Numbered from the stretch's first letter, positions 1 to 8,633 are shown. The stretch: DNA of 64,000 nt from Comamonas terrigena NBRC 13299 (GCF_006740045.1 NZ_AP019749.1:310001-374000); one strand, 5' to 3'. Made by a program: numbers and translations. Notes: generated by a model not told the origin, from the sequence alone.

Positions 1-9
1 GAAACTTTC

Positions 10-1395
10 ATGAGCATGCTTTTCAACGGACTGACCGGTGTGGTGGCCTCGCAGGTCGCCCTCAATACCGTCAGCCACAACCTGGCGAATGCCCTGACCC
101 CCAACTACACCCGCCAGGGCGTGGTGCTGACGGCCAAGGCGTCGGCCAACACCGCGCTGTCCGCTGGCGACGGGGTGGCCGTCACGTCGTTGATCCGCTA
201 TGCCGACAGCTACAAGACCCAGCAGATGTGGCGCGCTGCCAGCACCAAGGGGGAATACGAGGCAGCGCAGACCTACCTGCTGCAGCTGGAACAGGTGATG
301 GGCGATGCCGATGGCGGCATCAACGCCGCGCTGGACAAATTCTTCAGCGCCCTGAGCGCCACCAGCGTAGAGCCCACGTCCACGCCGCTGCGCCAGCAGA
401 TCATCGAAGCCGCCAAGGCGCTGGGCCAGACCATCAACAACATCGGCCAGATCGTGTCCAACCAGGCGCTGGCCGTGCGCCAGCAGCGTGCCGTGGCGGT
501 GGACCAGGTCAATTCCTATATCCACGAAATTGCCGCGCTGAACGACAAGATCACGCAGAGCGCCGGTGCCGGGCTGAATACCTCCTCGCTGCAGGACCAG
601 CGTGACGCCAAGGTCGACGAGCTGTCCAAGCTGGTGGGCCTGCAGACGACCACGCAGCCGGATGGCTCCATCAATCTGTCGCTGCGCGGCGGCCAGCCCC
701 TGGTGGTGGGCAACCGTGCCTCCACGGTCAGCGTGGATGCGGGTTCGCAGTTCCTGAGCGTGAGCTTCGGGACCGAGACGTTCCAGCTGGGCGCCGAGAA
801 CTGGGGCGGAACCCTGGGCGGCCTGGCAGCGCTGGAGAGCGATGTGCTGCAGCCCCTGGATGCGTCCATCCGCGGGCTGGCGCAGGTCATTGCCAGCGAA
901 ACCAATGCGGTGCTGCAGTCGGGCTATGGCACCAATGGTGCTGCAGGGACGGACCTGTTCGTGTTCGATGCCACCTCCACCTCGGCCATGCTGACGGTCA
1001 GCGCCGGCATCACCCCGGAACAGCTGGGCCTGTCGGGGGACCCCGCCAAGGTCGGCGACAGCACCAAGCTGCAGGAGCTGATTGCCTTGCAGAGCAAGGC
1101 CGTGAACATCTATGGCCCCGGAGGCACCGGCATGGTGGGCAGCTCCGTGCTGCTGGGGGATGTGTACACCCAGCTGGTGGGCAAGCTGGCCATGTACAGC
1201 CAGCAGAACAACGCTTCCTATGAAACGGCGCAGACGGTGCGCGACCAGTCGGAATCGAACTGGCGCTCCACCAGCGCGGTCAACACCGATGAAGAGGCGG
1301 TGAACCTGATGCAGTACCAGCAGATGTACCAGGCCAATATGAAGGTCATCACCGTGGCCAACGAGCTGTTCGACAGCCTGCTGGAAATGCGCTGA
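10..1395 (+). CDS. flgK: Flagellar hook-associated protein 1 (FlgK)
   Basis: FlgK joins the flagellar hook to the filament; it is exported by the flagellar type III system and lies at the distal end of the hook. The 461-residue product has the N-terminal rod/hook signature (residues about 5-35, containing VSHNLANALTPNYTRQG) and the typical C-terminal helix with EEAVNLMQYQQMYQANMKV (about 428-446) followed by ANELFDSLLEMR. The gene begins nine bases into the window, so its promoter and any upstream flgJ are not visible. It is followed 36 bases later by flgL, the usual order. The length is close to that of a FlgK with a reduced central region; many Burkholderiales relatives are longer. The identity is secure from both termini and the flgL neighbour. 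Confidence 0.93.
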   Translation: MSMLFNGLTGVVASQVALNTVSHNLANALTPNYTRQGVVLTAKASANTALSAGDGVAVTSLIRYADSYKTQQMWRAASTKGEYEAAQTYLLQLEQVMGDADGGINAALDKFFSALSATSVEPTSTPLRQQIIEAAKALGQTINNIGQIVSNQALAVRQQRAVAVDQVNSYIHEIAALNDKITQSAGAGLNTSSLQDQRDAKVDELSKLVGLQTTTQPDGSINLSLRGGQPLVVGNRASTVSVDAGSQFLSVSFGTETFQLGAENWGGTLGGLAALESDVLQPLDASIRGLAQVIASETNAVLQSGYGTNGAAGTDLFVFDATSTSAMLTVSAGITPEQLGLSGDPAKVGDSTKLQELIALQSKAVNIYGPGGTGMVGSSVLLGDVYTQLVGKLAMYSQQNNASYETAQTVRDQSESNWRSTSAVNTDEEAVNLMQYQQMYQANMKVITVANELFDSLLEMR

Positions 1396-1431
1396 GGCGC
1401 ACCACCCATTCACGGACAAGGATTTCAGGCC

Positions 1432-2346
1432 ATGCGCGTATCCAGCAACCAGTACCACATCACCGTCAACGCCTCGCTGCAGAACTCCAACACCCAGCTG
1501 GAGAAGCTGATGGGGCAGATGTCCAGCGGCAATCGCCTGACGCGGCCCAGCGACGACCCCATCGCCCATGTGCGCATTTCGCGCCTGCAGCGCGAGGAGG
1601 CCAGCATCGCGCAGTACAAGGACAACATCGGTGCGCTCTCCAACCGCATGACGCAGAGCGAGACCGTGCTCAGCAGCATCAACAGCGACCTGCTGAGCAC
1701 GCGCGATCTGCTGGTGTGGGCCCTGGATGGCGGCAACACCGGCGAGGACCTGAGCGCCATGGCCACGAACCTGGAGTCCTTGCGCGATGCCCTGTACGCC
1801 AGCGCGCTGACCAAGGACCAGGAAGGCTCCTACCTGTTCTCCGGCACCCTGTCCAAGACCGCAACCGTGGGCTTCAACGCCGCGGCGGCCGCCGGTACCC
1901 GCTACACGGTGGGCGGCAACAGCGAACAGCAGCAGGTGGTGGTGGGCAATGGCCTGACCCAGCCTGCGAACGTGACGCTGGGCGATGAAATGGCGGCCAT
2001 GCTCAACACGCTGGACCAGGCCATCGAGGCCATCAAGGGCGGCGGCACCACGGCCAACAACCCGGCCACCCGTGCCAGCCTGCAGGCGGCGCTGACGGGT
2101 GTGGACACCGGCATGGACCAGGTGTCCACCAAGATCTCCAAGCTGGGCGGGGCGCAGAACATCGTCAGCACGCTGGAAACCAACTGGGGCAACCTCAGCA
2201 CGGCCAACCAGACGGCGGTGCTGGACTACTCCCAGCTGAACTACGCGACCGCGGCCGTGCAGCTCAATACGCTGATGTCGGCCATCAAGGCCACGCAGTC
2301 GGCCTACGGCAAGGTCAGCCAGCTCAGCCTGTTTGACGCGCTGTGA
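1432..2346 (+). CDS. flgL: Flagellar hook-associated protein 3 (FlgL)
   Basis: FlgL is the second hook-filament junction protein and shares the flagellin-like fold. The 304-residue product begins MRVSSNQYHITVNASLQN and carries the flagellin-type N-terminal motif MGQMSSGNRLTRPSDDP (about 26-42), which matches the FliC D0/D1 region, and the C-terminal helix YSQLNYATAAVQLNTLMSAI. It lies directly after flgK with an AAGGA-type ribosome site before the ATG. Its TGA stop overlaps the GTG start of the next gene, so translation is probably coupled. Confidence rests on the conserved termini and on operon position. Confidence 0.94.
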   Translation: MRVSSNQYHITVNASLQNSNTQLEKLMGQMSSGNRLTRPSDDPIAHVRISRLQREEASIAQYKDNIGALSNRMTQSETVLSSINSDLLSTRDLLVWALDGGNTGEDLSAMATNLESLRDALYASALTKDQEGSYLFSGTLSKTATVGFNAAAAAGTRYTVGGNSEQQQVVVGNGLTQPANVTLGDEMAAMLNTLDQAIEAIKGGGTTANNPATRASLQAALTGVDTGMDQVSTKISKLGGAQNIVSTLETNWGNLSTANQTAVLDYSQLNYATAAVQLNTLMSAIKATQSAYGKVSQLSLFDAL

Positions 2347-3413
2347 GCAGCGCGCGCATTGGTGGCAACGCCTCGGCGGGGCGCATCGGCACCGCCGGTG
2401 CACCGCAACCTGGGGCGGCGGCGCCGGCCATGCCCACCAGCGCGGTGGGCACGCATCCCTTGCCGGCCATCCGCTACCACAGCACCTGGCCCCGGGGATG
2501 GATGGCTGCGGCCGTGCCGCAGCGGGTGCGTGAATTCCATGTGCAGATCAGCAAGGCGCAGATGGCGCTGGATTTTCTGGAGCAGCTGGAGCAGCAGCTG
2601 TCTGCATTGATCCAGGCCTGCCGCCACCAGCGCAAGCTCCCTTCCGATGCCGGTGCGGCACGCCTGCGCAGTGCATTGCAGGCGCTGCAGGCAGGGTGGG
2701 CGAAGCGCCTGCCGCGCACGCTGGACAGTCTGGATGAAGCGCTGCACTGGTCACCGGTGCAGCGCGCCCGCAAGCAGTTCACCCTGGCCGGCTGGAGCTG
2801 GGAGAGTCTGCAGGCCGAGCACGCGCGCGATACGGAACTGGTGGGCTTTTGCCTGCTGGGGCAGGAGGGCGCGCAGGGGGCCTGGCAGGCCCGCTGGGAG
2901 CGGGCACAAGGCGCCAGCCGGCAGGCGCTGGCCCATGCGCTGGCACCCCTGGGCATGCAGCTGAGCGGGCTGGAACAGCCGCTGCTGCTGTCGGTCGAAG
3001 AGCGCTGGTGGCCGGTGGTGGTGCAGCGCTTCATGGTCAAGGGCAATGGCAAGCGCTTTCCTGCCGGGCAGTGGGTGTCGCCGCGCTTGGTGTCATCCCC
3101 CCAGGCGCTGCGTGTGGACAGCTGGAGTGCGGCCGATGCGGCGGCCGTGCAGGCGCTGGCGGCCGAACTGCCCTCCGCCCGCGAGCGCGTGTTGCAGGCA
3201 CAGGCGGCGGTGCGGGCGTTTCAGCATGATGCAGGACAAAGTCTGGACGATGTGGGCGCACGTACCACAGCGGTGCAGGCATTTGCACAGGCGTTTGCGC
3301 AGGCCGGCCAGATGCCTGCCTATGATTGGATTTTGGCGGTGGTGCCTGCCGTGCGGGCCGTGTCGCGCCGGCGTGTGGCGCGGCTGTTGCAAAGTCGGGG
3401 TGCGTTGGCCTAG
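2343..3413 (+). CDS. Unrecognised protein translationally coupled to flgL
   Basis: I do not recognise a family. The reading frame encodes 356 residues. It starts at a GTG that shares four bases (GTGA) with the flgL stop, which suggests translational coupling and a flagellum-related or surface-related role; that role is only an inference from position. The first 45 or so residues are Ala/Gly/Pro-rich and low in complexity; from about residue 58 the protein becomes helical with coiled-coil character (QISKAQMALDFLEQLEQQL). The middle contains many Trp and Arg residues, and the C-terminus is basic (SRRRVARLLQSRGALA). No signal peptide or membrane segment is visible. The true start may lie further downstream, for example near MAAAVPQRVREF. 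Confidence 0.6.
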   Translation: MSSARIGGNASAGRIGTAGAPQPGAAAPAMPTSAVGTHPLPAIRYHSTWPRGWMAAAVPQRVREFHVQISKAQMALDFLEQLEQQLSALIQACRHQRKLPSDAGAARLRSALQALQAGWAKRLPRTLDSLDEALHWSPVQRARKQFTLAGWSWESLQAEHARDTELVGFCLLGQEGAQGAWQARWERAQGASRQALAHALAPLGMQLSGLEQPLLLSVEERWWPVVVQRFMVKGNGKRFPAGQWVSPRLVSSPQALRVDSWSAADAAAVQALAAELPSARERVLQAQAAVRAFQHDAGQSLDDVGARTTAVQAFAQAFAQAGQMPAYDWILAVVPAVRAVSRRRVARLLQSRGALA

Positions 3414-3464
3414 CCGTATCGCACCGAGCTTTTGAACCAGGCCCTGCGCAGGGCGGAATCCTCC

Positions 3465-4208
3465 ATGCAGTTGGAATCAGTTGCGGCTCCAGCCGCTGTC
3501 GATCTGTCGTATTACCGCTTGAGTACACCGGTTGCTGTGCAGCAGGTGCTGGAGTCATTGCAACGCCAGCAGGCGGTGATGACCTTGCTGGCCGATGTGC
3601 CCGATGCCTATGCGGTGCAGGATGCCGGGGGCCGGCCTTGCGGCATGGCCGTGCTGAGCCAGGTGGATGCGGAGCAGCAGCGCCTGGTGATGGAGGTGTC
3701 CGGTGCCTTGTTGCCCCTGCCCGCGGCGGTGCTGGTGGTGGCCCATTTGCCTGGCAGCGTGCGCACGCAGTGGGAGCTGCAGGCACAGTGGGCAGAGCTG
3801 TCGCATGGCCGCTGGCAGCTGCAGGCGCCCTGGCCAAACCAGGTCCTGCAGCACCAGCGCCGGCGCCACCCGCGGCTGCAGCTGCCGCTGGGCCAGCGTT
3901 ACGAAGCCAGCTTCATGTTCGGGCAGCGCCATTGCGTGCTGCACATGGATGACCTCAGCCAAGGCGGGGTGGCCTTGCGTGGCACGCGCAGCGAAACGTC
4001 CATGCTGTTCATGGGACGCAAGATCAGCAAGGTGGTGCTGGATCTGGGCAGCGGCGTGCAGGTGCAGGTGGATCTGACTGTGCGCTCGCGGCGCAGCTAC
4101 AAATCCTTTTTGCTGGGCGAGCAGGTCATGGTGGGCTGCAGCCTGGAAGGCATGACCGACGAGGTGCAGACCGCGCTGGCGCGCATCATGCAGGAGCGCG
4201 GGGTCTAG
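3465..4208 (+). CDS. PilZ-domain flagellar brake protein (YcgR-like)
   Basis: This is predicted to bind cyclic di-GMP and slow or bias the flagellar motor, as YcgR does in enterobacteria. The N-terminal half (about 1-110) resembles the YcgR N-domain with alternating beta strands. The PilZ domain follows with the two c-di-GMP contacts: an arginine motif RRRHPR (about 118-123) and DLSQGG (about 149-154). A TTG at 3432 would add 11 residues; the ATG at 3465 is preferred because the extra residues look like untranslated sequence. The gene sits 51 bases after the previous gene and converges on fliC with a shared terminator at 4255-4284. Family assignment is firm; the motor role is inferred from flagellar context. 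Confidence 0.8.
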   Translation: MQLESVAAPAAVDLSYYRLSTPVAVQQVLESLQRQQAVMTLLADVPDAYAVQDAGGRPCGMAVLSQVDAEQQRLVMEVSGALLPLPAAVLVVAHLPGSVRTQWELQAQWAELSHGRWQLQAPWPNQVLQHQRRRHPRLQLPLGQRYEASFMFGQRHCVLHMDDLSQGGVALRGTRSETSMLFMGRKISKVVLDLGSGVQVQVDLTVRSRRSYKSFLLGEQVMVGCSLEGMTDEVQTALARIMQERGV

Positions 4209-4254
4209 GGCTGCCAGGCTGCGGCATGGGTGCCGTGGCGCTGTATGCGCATGC

Positions 4255-4284
4255 AAAAAGCCAACCTTGCGGTTGGCTTTTTTT
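4255..4284. terminator. Bidirectional intrinsic terminator between PilZ gene and fliC
   Basis: The stem AAAAAGCCAACC / GGTTGGCTTTTT with a TTGC loop is followed by a T-run on the plus strand and begins with an A-run that becomes a T-run on the minus strand. It lies between two convergent genes and can stop transcription from both sides. Confidence 0.88.
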
Positions 4285-4325
4285 CGTGGCGCGCAAGGGC
4301 GCGGGCCCTTGCCGAACTGCGCAGC

Positions 4326-5159
4326 TTATTGCAGCAGCGAAGCCACCATCTGGCTCATGCTGGAGGATTGCTTCAGCATGGCGGTGGAAGCTTGCATCAG
4401 CATTTGCTTGCTGGTCATGTTCGAGGTTTCGGTGGCGTAGTCCACGTCCATGATGCGGCCCTTGGAGGCTTCGGTGTTCTGGATCATGTTGCCCAGGTTG
4501 TTGTACACGTGTTCCAGGCGGTTGGCGGCGGCACCGAAGGAGGAGCGCAGCGTGCCCACGGCAGCCGAAGCGAGGTCAGCCAGGTTGATGGCGGCGTTGG
4601 CGGTGGTGCCGCTCACGGCGCCAGCCTTCAGGTTGGTGATGGCGGTGTTCAGTGCCGTCAGATCGGTCGAAGCGTTGAACGCATAGGTTTCGGAGTTCGA
4701 AGCGCCGATCTGGAAGGTCGAAGCGGCAGTGAAGGTGCCTGCAGCGGAGAACAGTGCCTGGCCACCGAACTTGGTGTTGGCCATGATGTTGTCGATTTCA
4801 GCGGACAGTGCCGTGAATTCAGCCTGCATGGCGGTCTTGTCGGCATCGGTGGAGGTGGCGTTGGCTGCCTCGGTGGCCAGATCCTTCATGCGCAGGATCA
4901 TGTTGTTGACTTCGGCCAGGGCGCCTTCACCGGTTTGGAGCAGGGAGATGCCGTTCTGGGTGTTCTTCTGGGCCACGGACATGCCGCGGGTTTGGGCTTC
5001 CAGGCGGGTTGCGATCTGCAGGCCGGCAGCGTCGTCCATGGCGGAGTTGACGCGGTAGCCGGTACCCAGGCGGGTCATGGAAGTGGACAGGGCCTTGTTG
5101 GTGTTGCCCAGGGAATTTTGGGTGCTCAGGGCAGCGGCGTTGGTGTGCAGGCTCAGCAT
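4326..5159 (-). CDS. fliC: Flagellin
   Basis: Flagellin is the filament subunit, exported and polymerised under the cap protein. The product is 277 residues, near the minimum for a flagellin: an N-terminal D0/D1 region (MLSLHTNAAALSTQNSLGN, then GTGYRVNSAMDDAAGLQIA at about 33-51), a short central variable part (about 140-200) rich in Ala and Thr, and the conserved C-terminal D1/D0 (NRLEHVYNNLGNMIQNTEAS and a final MSQMVASLLQ). This implies little or no D2/D3 surface domain. It is transcribed toward the flgKL operon and is its own unit. The 175-base upstream region should hold its promoter; flagellin genes are normally sigma-28 dependent. No fliD is visible next to it. Confidence 0.95.
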   Translation of the reverse strand: MLSLHTNAAALSTQNSLGNTNKALSTSMTRLGTGYRVNSAMDDAAGLQIATRLEAQTRGMSVAQKNTQNGISLLQTGEGALAEVNNMILRMKDLATEAANATSTDADKTAMQAEFTALSAEIDNIMANTKFGGQALFSAAGTFTAASTFQIGASNSETYAFNASTDLTALNTAITNLKAGAVSGTTANAAINLADLASAAVGTLRSSFGAAANRLEHVYNNLGNMIQNTEASKGRIMDVDYATETSNMTSKQMLMQASTAMLKQSSSMSQMVASLLQ

Positions 5160-5226
5160 GGAGGGGCTCCGTAAATCAATGTCGGTACGACGTTGCGAGC
5201 ACCACCATGGCGCTCTTGCCTGTACT

Positions 5227-5254
5227 AAGCGACGGCGCCGTGTGGGAACTTAAA
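5227..5254 (-). promoter_or_regulatory. Weak candidate sigma-28-type promoter for fliC
   Basis: Read on the minus strand, TTAAGTTC and GCCGTCGC resemble the sigma-28 elements TAAAGTTT and GCCGATAA, about 70-95 bases upstream of the fliC ATG. The spacing is 9 rather than the usual 11 bases, so this is only a candidate. Confidence 0.25.
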
Positions 5255-5334
5255 TGGCATCTGCAAAAAACTGCGGGCACGGGGCACTGGTGGGCACCGG
5301 CCAGGCGGAGGGCGGCGGCAGGTGCAGCCGCAGG

Positions 5335-5844
5335 CTAGGCGATGCTGGCCTTCAGATAATGGGCCCCGGCGATGGGGTTGTGGTAGTAGGGCGGAATGCT
5401 TTCAAAGCCGAGCTCGGTGTAGAGCGCGCGGGCGGATTCCATGTCGTCCAGGGTGTCCAGCAGCACATGGTCATAGCCCATCTGGCGCGCCGCATTGAGG
5501 GCGGCTTCGGCCAGTTCACGGCCCAGGCCAAAGCCGCGGAAGGCCTTGCGCACATACAGGCGCTTCATTTCGGCGGCGTTGGGGTAGTCGCTGGTATCGA
5601 GCGGGCGCAGTGCGCAGCAACCGGCCAGGGCGCCATCCACATGGGCCAGCAGCAAGCCCCCGCGGGGCGCAGCGTAGTCGCCGGGCAGGGTGGCGAGTTC
5701 GCGTTCGAAATCCTGGAATTCCAGGTCAATGCCCAGGCCGCCGGCATATTCCGCAAACAACAGGCGCACAGCCTCCAGATCGTGCGGGGATTCGGCCAGC
5801 AACAGGGCCACGGTGGGCTTGTCCACAGGCGGTAGGTGGCGCAC
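5335..5844 (-). CDS. GNAT-family N-acetyltransferase
   Basis: This is a probable acetyl-CoA-dependent N-acetyltransferase of unknown substrate. The 169-residue product has the GNAT core: an acidic start, the beta-strand block GGLLLAHVDGALAGCCALRP (about 62-81), and the acetyl-CoA pyrophosphate-binding motif RKAFRGFGLGRELAE (about 98-112), followed by the motif-B helix and YTELGFESIPPYYHNP, a common end in this subgroup. It is a single-gene unit on the minus strand between fliC and the cytochrome b561 gene. The substrate cannot be told from sequence; small-molecule or protein N-termini are both possible. Confidence 0.85.
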   Translation of the reverse strand: MRHLPPVDKPTVALLLAESPHDLEAVRLLFAEYAGGLGIDLEFQDFERELATLPGDYAAPRGGLLLAHVDGALAGCCALRPLDTSDYPNAAEMKRLYVRKAFRGFGLGRELAEAALNAARQMGYDHVLLDTLDDMESARALYTELGFESIPPYYHNPIAGAHYLKASIA

Positions 5845-5937
5845 AGGCGCCAGGGTTGACAGAGGTCCAGTGTAAACGGCGGCGCAAAGACCGCCTATCG
5901 GGGATGGACCCAGGCCGGTGATCCACGCCGCCGGGAA

Positions 5938-6615
5938 TCAGAAACCGGGTGTGCTGCCCAGGCCGTAGACCCACCAGGCCGCCGCGGCGCAGGCCGCGAT
6001 CAGCAGCAGGGCCAGCAGCCGGGCGGCCAATCCGTCGCGAGAAGCGGCGGTGCCGGCGGGGGCAGGCTGGTTGCCGTGCAGCATGGCCTGCACCAGGGGC
6101 TTGCGGCGCACCACGGCATAGAAAGCGACGGCGCACAGGTGCAGGGCCAGCAGGCCCAGCAGCAGCCACTGGCCCCAGTCCTTGTGCCAGCCGGTGGCCC
6201 AGGCGACGGTGTCGCCACCGACAAAGCGCGTCAGTGGTCCGGCAAAGGCAATTTCATCGTCGCTGAGCAGGCCGGTGCCCACCTGCAGCCCCAGCACCAG
6301 CAGCAGGGCCAGCACCGACAGCGCTCCCAGCGGGTTGTGGCCGACCGTGGTGTCGGCCGCCGCCTGGCGCAGGTAGCGCAGCAGGCGCGCGGGCCCGGGA
6401 ATGAAGGTGGCAAAGCGTGACCAGTGGCCGCCCACCACGCCCCAGAGGATGCGAAACACCAGCAGGGCCAGCACCACGTGGCCCAGGCGCAGGTGCCATT
6501 CCATGGCATTGCCGCCGACTTTGGCAGTGACCACCAGGGCGATCACGCAGGCCGCCAGCAGCCAGTGGAACAAGCGGGTGGGAAGGTCCCAGATGCGGGT
6601 GGTTGCATTGCTCAT
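5938..6615 (-). CDS. Cytochrome b561-type di-haem membrane protein
   Basis: This is an inner-membrane b-type cytochrome that passes electrons between the quinone pool and a periplasmic partner. The 225-residue protein has four main hydrophobic helices with histidines in or near them (RLFHWLLAACVIALVV, RLGHVVLALLVFRILWGVVGGHW, LGALSVLALLLVLGLQVGTG, WLLLGLLALHLCAVAFYA) plus a C-terminal helix. The motif IWDLPTRLFHW is characteristic of the family. The ATG at 6615 is preferred to longer readings because the upstream sequence is the divergent promoter region. It lies back-to-back with a cytochrome c' gene (147-base gap); this pairing recurs in proteobacteria and suggests that the two are electron partners. 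Confidence 0.88.
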   Translation of the reverse strand: MSNATTRIWDLPTRLFHWLLAACVIALVVTAKVGGNAMEWHLRLGHVVLALLVFRILWGVVGGHWSRFATFIPGPARLLRYLRQAAADTTVGHNPLGALSVLALLLVLGLQVGTGLLSDDEIAFAGPLTRFVGGDTVAWATGWHKDWGQWLLLGLLALHLCAVAFYAVVRRKPLVQAMLHGNQPAPAGTAASRDGLAARLLALLLIAACAAAAWWVYGLGSTPGF

Positions 6616-6762
6616 GGACTTCAATGTATGCGGATGCAGGCAGAGGCCGCAGGGAGTCCGCGCAAAAAAGTGCGGCTTTGCGTTGAACGGAGGCACTGCC
6701 ATACTGGGCCGCAGGCACCTGGTGCCGCGACTGCGTTTCCCCACAACCCAAGGAAAAAAACC

Positions 6763-7212
6763 ATGAAGAAGATCCTGCCTGCGCTGCTGGTGGCGGCCTC
6801 GGCGGCGCTGTTGGCTGCGCCTGCCTCGGCCCAGTTTGCCAAAAGCGAAGACGCCATCAAATACCGCCAGGGCGCTTTGTTCGTGATGAGCCAGCATTTC
6901 GGCCGCCTGGGCGCCATGGCGAACGGCAAAGCGCCTTTTGATGCGAAAGTGGCGCAAGAGAACGCCGCGGTGCTGGAAACCATGGTCAAGTTGCCGTGGG
7001 CGGCCTTCGGTGACGGCACGGAAGGCGGCAAGGCCAAGCCCGAGGTGTGGAAGGAGAAGGCCAAGTTCACGGAACATGCCGACAAGTTCCAGGCAGAAAG
7101 CGCCAAGCTGGTGGCTGCGGCCAAGACCGGGGATCTGGCGCAGCTGAAGAATGCCTTCGGCCCTGCCGCACAGTCCTGCAAGGCCTGCCACGACGCGTTC
7201 CGCAACCGTTGA
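6763..7212 (+). CDS. Cytochrome c' (class II c-type cytochrome)
   Basis: Cytochrome c' is a periplasmic four-helix-bundle haem protein known to bind NO and CO and thought to protect against nitric oxide. The 149-residue precursor has a Sec signal peptide (MKKILPALLVAASAALLAAPASA, cleavage about residue 23), and the single haem site CKACH lies at the C-terminus (139-143), the hallmark of class II. The start at 6763 is fixed by the signal peptide and by a purine-rich ribosome site (AAGGAAAA). It is divergent from the cytochrome b561 gene and converges on the TlpA-like gene with a shared terminator. The exact physiological role is inferred from the family. Confidence 0.92.
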   Translation: MKKILPALLVAASAALLAAPASAQFAKSEDAIKYRQGALFVMSQHFGRLGAMANGKAPFDAKVAQENAAVLETMVKLPWAAFGDGTEGGKAKPEVWKEKAKFTEHADKFQAESAKLVAAAKTGDLAQLKNAFGPAAQSCKACHDAFRNR

Positions 7213-7265
7213 GGCGGCGCGGCGGGTGCCAGGCGACTGGCGCCAGACCGCTGCCCTGCGCGCTC

Positions 7266-7294
7266 AAAAAAGCCAGCACGGGTGCTGGCTTTTT
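7266..7294. terminator. Bidirectional intrinsic terminator
   Basis: The hairpin AAAAAAGCCAGCAC / GTGCTGGCTTTTT lies between the convergent cytochrome c' and TlpA-like genes, with T-runs in both directions. Confidence 0.88.
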
Positions 7295-7348
7295 GCATGG
7301 CGGAAAGAACCGAGCGCGCGAAGACTGCGCGGCGCGGCTGGCGGGCCT

Positions 7349-7852
7349 TCAGGCCTCGGCCAGCAGCTTTTCGATCAGCTTGTGCAGCTCGGCAAAGTCG
7401 GGGGCGCCGACATAGGTCTTCACGATCTCGCCGCGCTTGTTGACGATGTAGGTGGTGGGCGTGATGCGGATATCGCCCCAGGCCTTGGCGGCGGCACCGG
7501 TGTTGTCCAGCGCCACCTTGAAGGGCAGCTGGCGCGACTGGACAAAGTTCACCACATAGCTGGGGGGGTCGTAGCTCATGGCCACGGCCAGGGTGTCGTA
7601 GCCCTTGTCCTTGTACTTGTCGTAGGTCTTGATGATCTCGGGCATTTCCGCCACGCAGGTGGTGCAACTGGTGGCCCAGAAGTTCACCAGCGTCACTTTG
7701 CCCTTGAGGTCTTCGGTGGTGCGGGTGCTACCGTCGAGCAGCACAAAGGACGACTGCGGCGCAGCCGCGCTGTGACCGCCCCAGAACACATAGGCCCCCA
7801 GGCCTGCGAATGCGGCAAGCGCCACGCCTGCCATCCAATGTTTGATTGCCAT
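7349..7852 (-). CDS. TlpA-like membrane-anchored thioredoxin-fold protein
   Basis: This is a probable periplasmic thiol-disulfide reductase tethered by an N-terminal signal anchor. The 167-residue protein starts with a short hydrophobic segment (about 6-25). A thioredoxin fold follows with the redox motif in FWATSCTTCVAEMP (Cys63 and Cys66, CTTC) and the cis-proline region RITPTTYIVNKRGEIV (about 127-142). ATG 7852 is chosen because it gives the signal anchor directly; longer frames run into non-coding sequence. TlpA/ResA-like proteins commonly reduce apocytochrome c or copper-chaperone thiols. Its place beside two cytochrome genes fits cytochrome c maturation, but that is inference. Confidence 0.88.
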   Translation of the reverse strand: MAIKHWMAGVALAAFAGLGAYVFWGGHSAAAPQSSFVLLDGSTRTTEDLKGKVTLVNFWATSCTTCVAEMPEIIKTYDKYKDKGYDTLAVAMSYDPPSYVVNFVQSRQLPFKVALDNTGAAAKAWGDIRITPTTYIVNKRGEIVKTYVGAPDFAELHKLIEKLLAEA

Positions 7853-8057
7853 GTTGTGATTGTGTACCAAGCGCCGGAACCGATGCCAGCGTGCAGGATT
7901 GGAGCGTGATGGCGGACAAAAGTTCTGCACAGGGGAAAGGCCCGGGCCTGTGTGCCCTGGCGCGGTGCCCACAGCACTTGGAAATACCTGACAAGCATCG
8001 GCTTTCTTGCGCGTTTGTGCGCGTACACAAAACGTGGGGGCTGCCGATAATGGGAGC

Positions 8058-8633
8058 ATGACCACATTCGCTGCCCGTTGCGCTTCTCTTTTTGCGGTGT
8101 GCGCTGCTGTTGCTGCGCTGTCGGCCTGTGACCACAAGCCGGAGCTGACCTGGCATGACGTGACGCTGCGCGATGCGGAACTGCATGCCCGTTTCCCCTG
8201 CGAGCCTGATGTGGCCCAGCAGAAAGTGGATTTCGGCATGGAGCAGGGCCCGGTGAATGTGACCATGATGGGCTGCGATGCCGTGGACGCCACCTATGCC
8301 GTCTCGCACTGGCTGCTGGACGATGTGCGCCAGGCCGACGATGCGCTGGCCTACTGGGAAGCCGCCGTGCTGACCAAGCTCAAGGCCGTGGACAGCAAGG
8401 AGGGCAAGAGCGGGGCGCCTTTTGTCCCGGTCGGTGCCATGAACCTGTCGCGTTCCATCCGTGCCACGGTGCAGGGCGAAGGGCCGTCGGGCTGGACTAT
8501 CACCACGCATGGCGTGTGGTTTGCCAAGCAGGAGGGCGACAAGGCCCGCATCTACCACGCGGTGATCTACGCGCCCAAGCCCCAGCACGAAGTGGCCAGC
8601 CAGTTCTTCCAGGCCTTGGAGCTGCAGAACTGA
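8058..8633 (+). CDS. Putative lipoprotein of unknown function
   Basis: No family was recognised. The 191-residue product has a lipoprotein signal: a hydrophobic stretch ending in the lipobox LSAC (Cys24), followed by DHKPE. The Asp at position +2 would favour inner-membrane retention under the enterobacterial rule. The mature part has cysteines in FPCEPDV and MGCDAVD, which may form a disulfide. The start at ATG 8058 is set by the signal sequence. It stands alone, divergent from the TlpA-like gene with about 205 bases between them. Function remains unknown. Confidence 0.75.
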   Translation: MTTFAARCASLFAVCAAVAALSACDHKPELTWHDVTLRDAELHARFPCEPDVAQQKVDFGMEQGPVNVTMMGCDAVDATYAVSHWLLDDVRQADDALAYWEAAVLTKLKAVDSKEGKSGAPFVPVGAMNLSRSIRATVQGEGPSGWTITTHGVWFAKQEGDKARIYHAVIYAPKPQHEVASQFFQALELQN

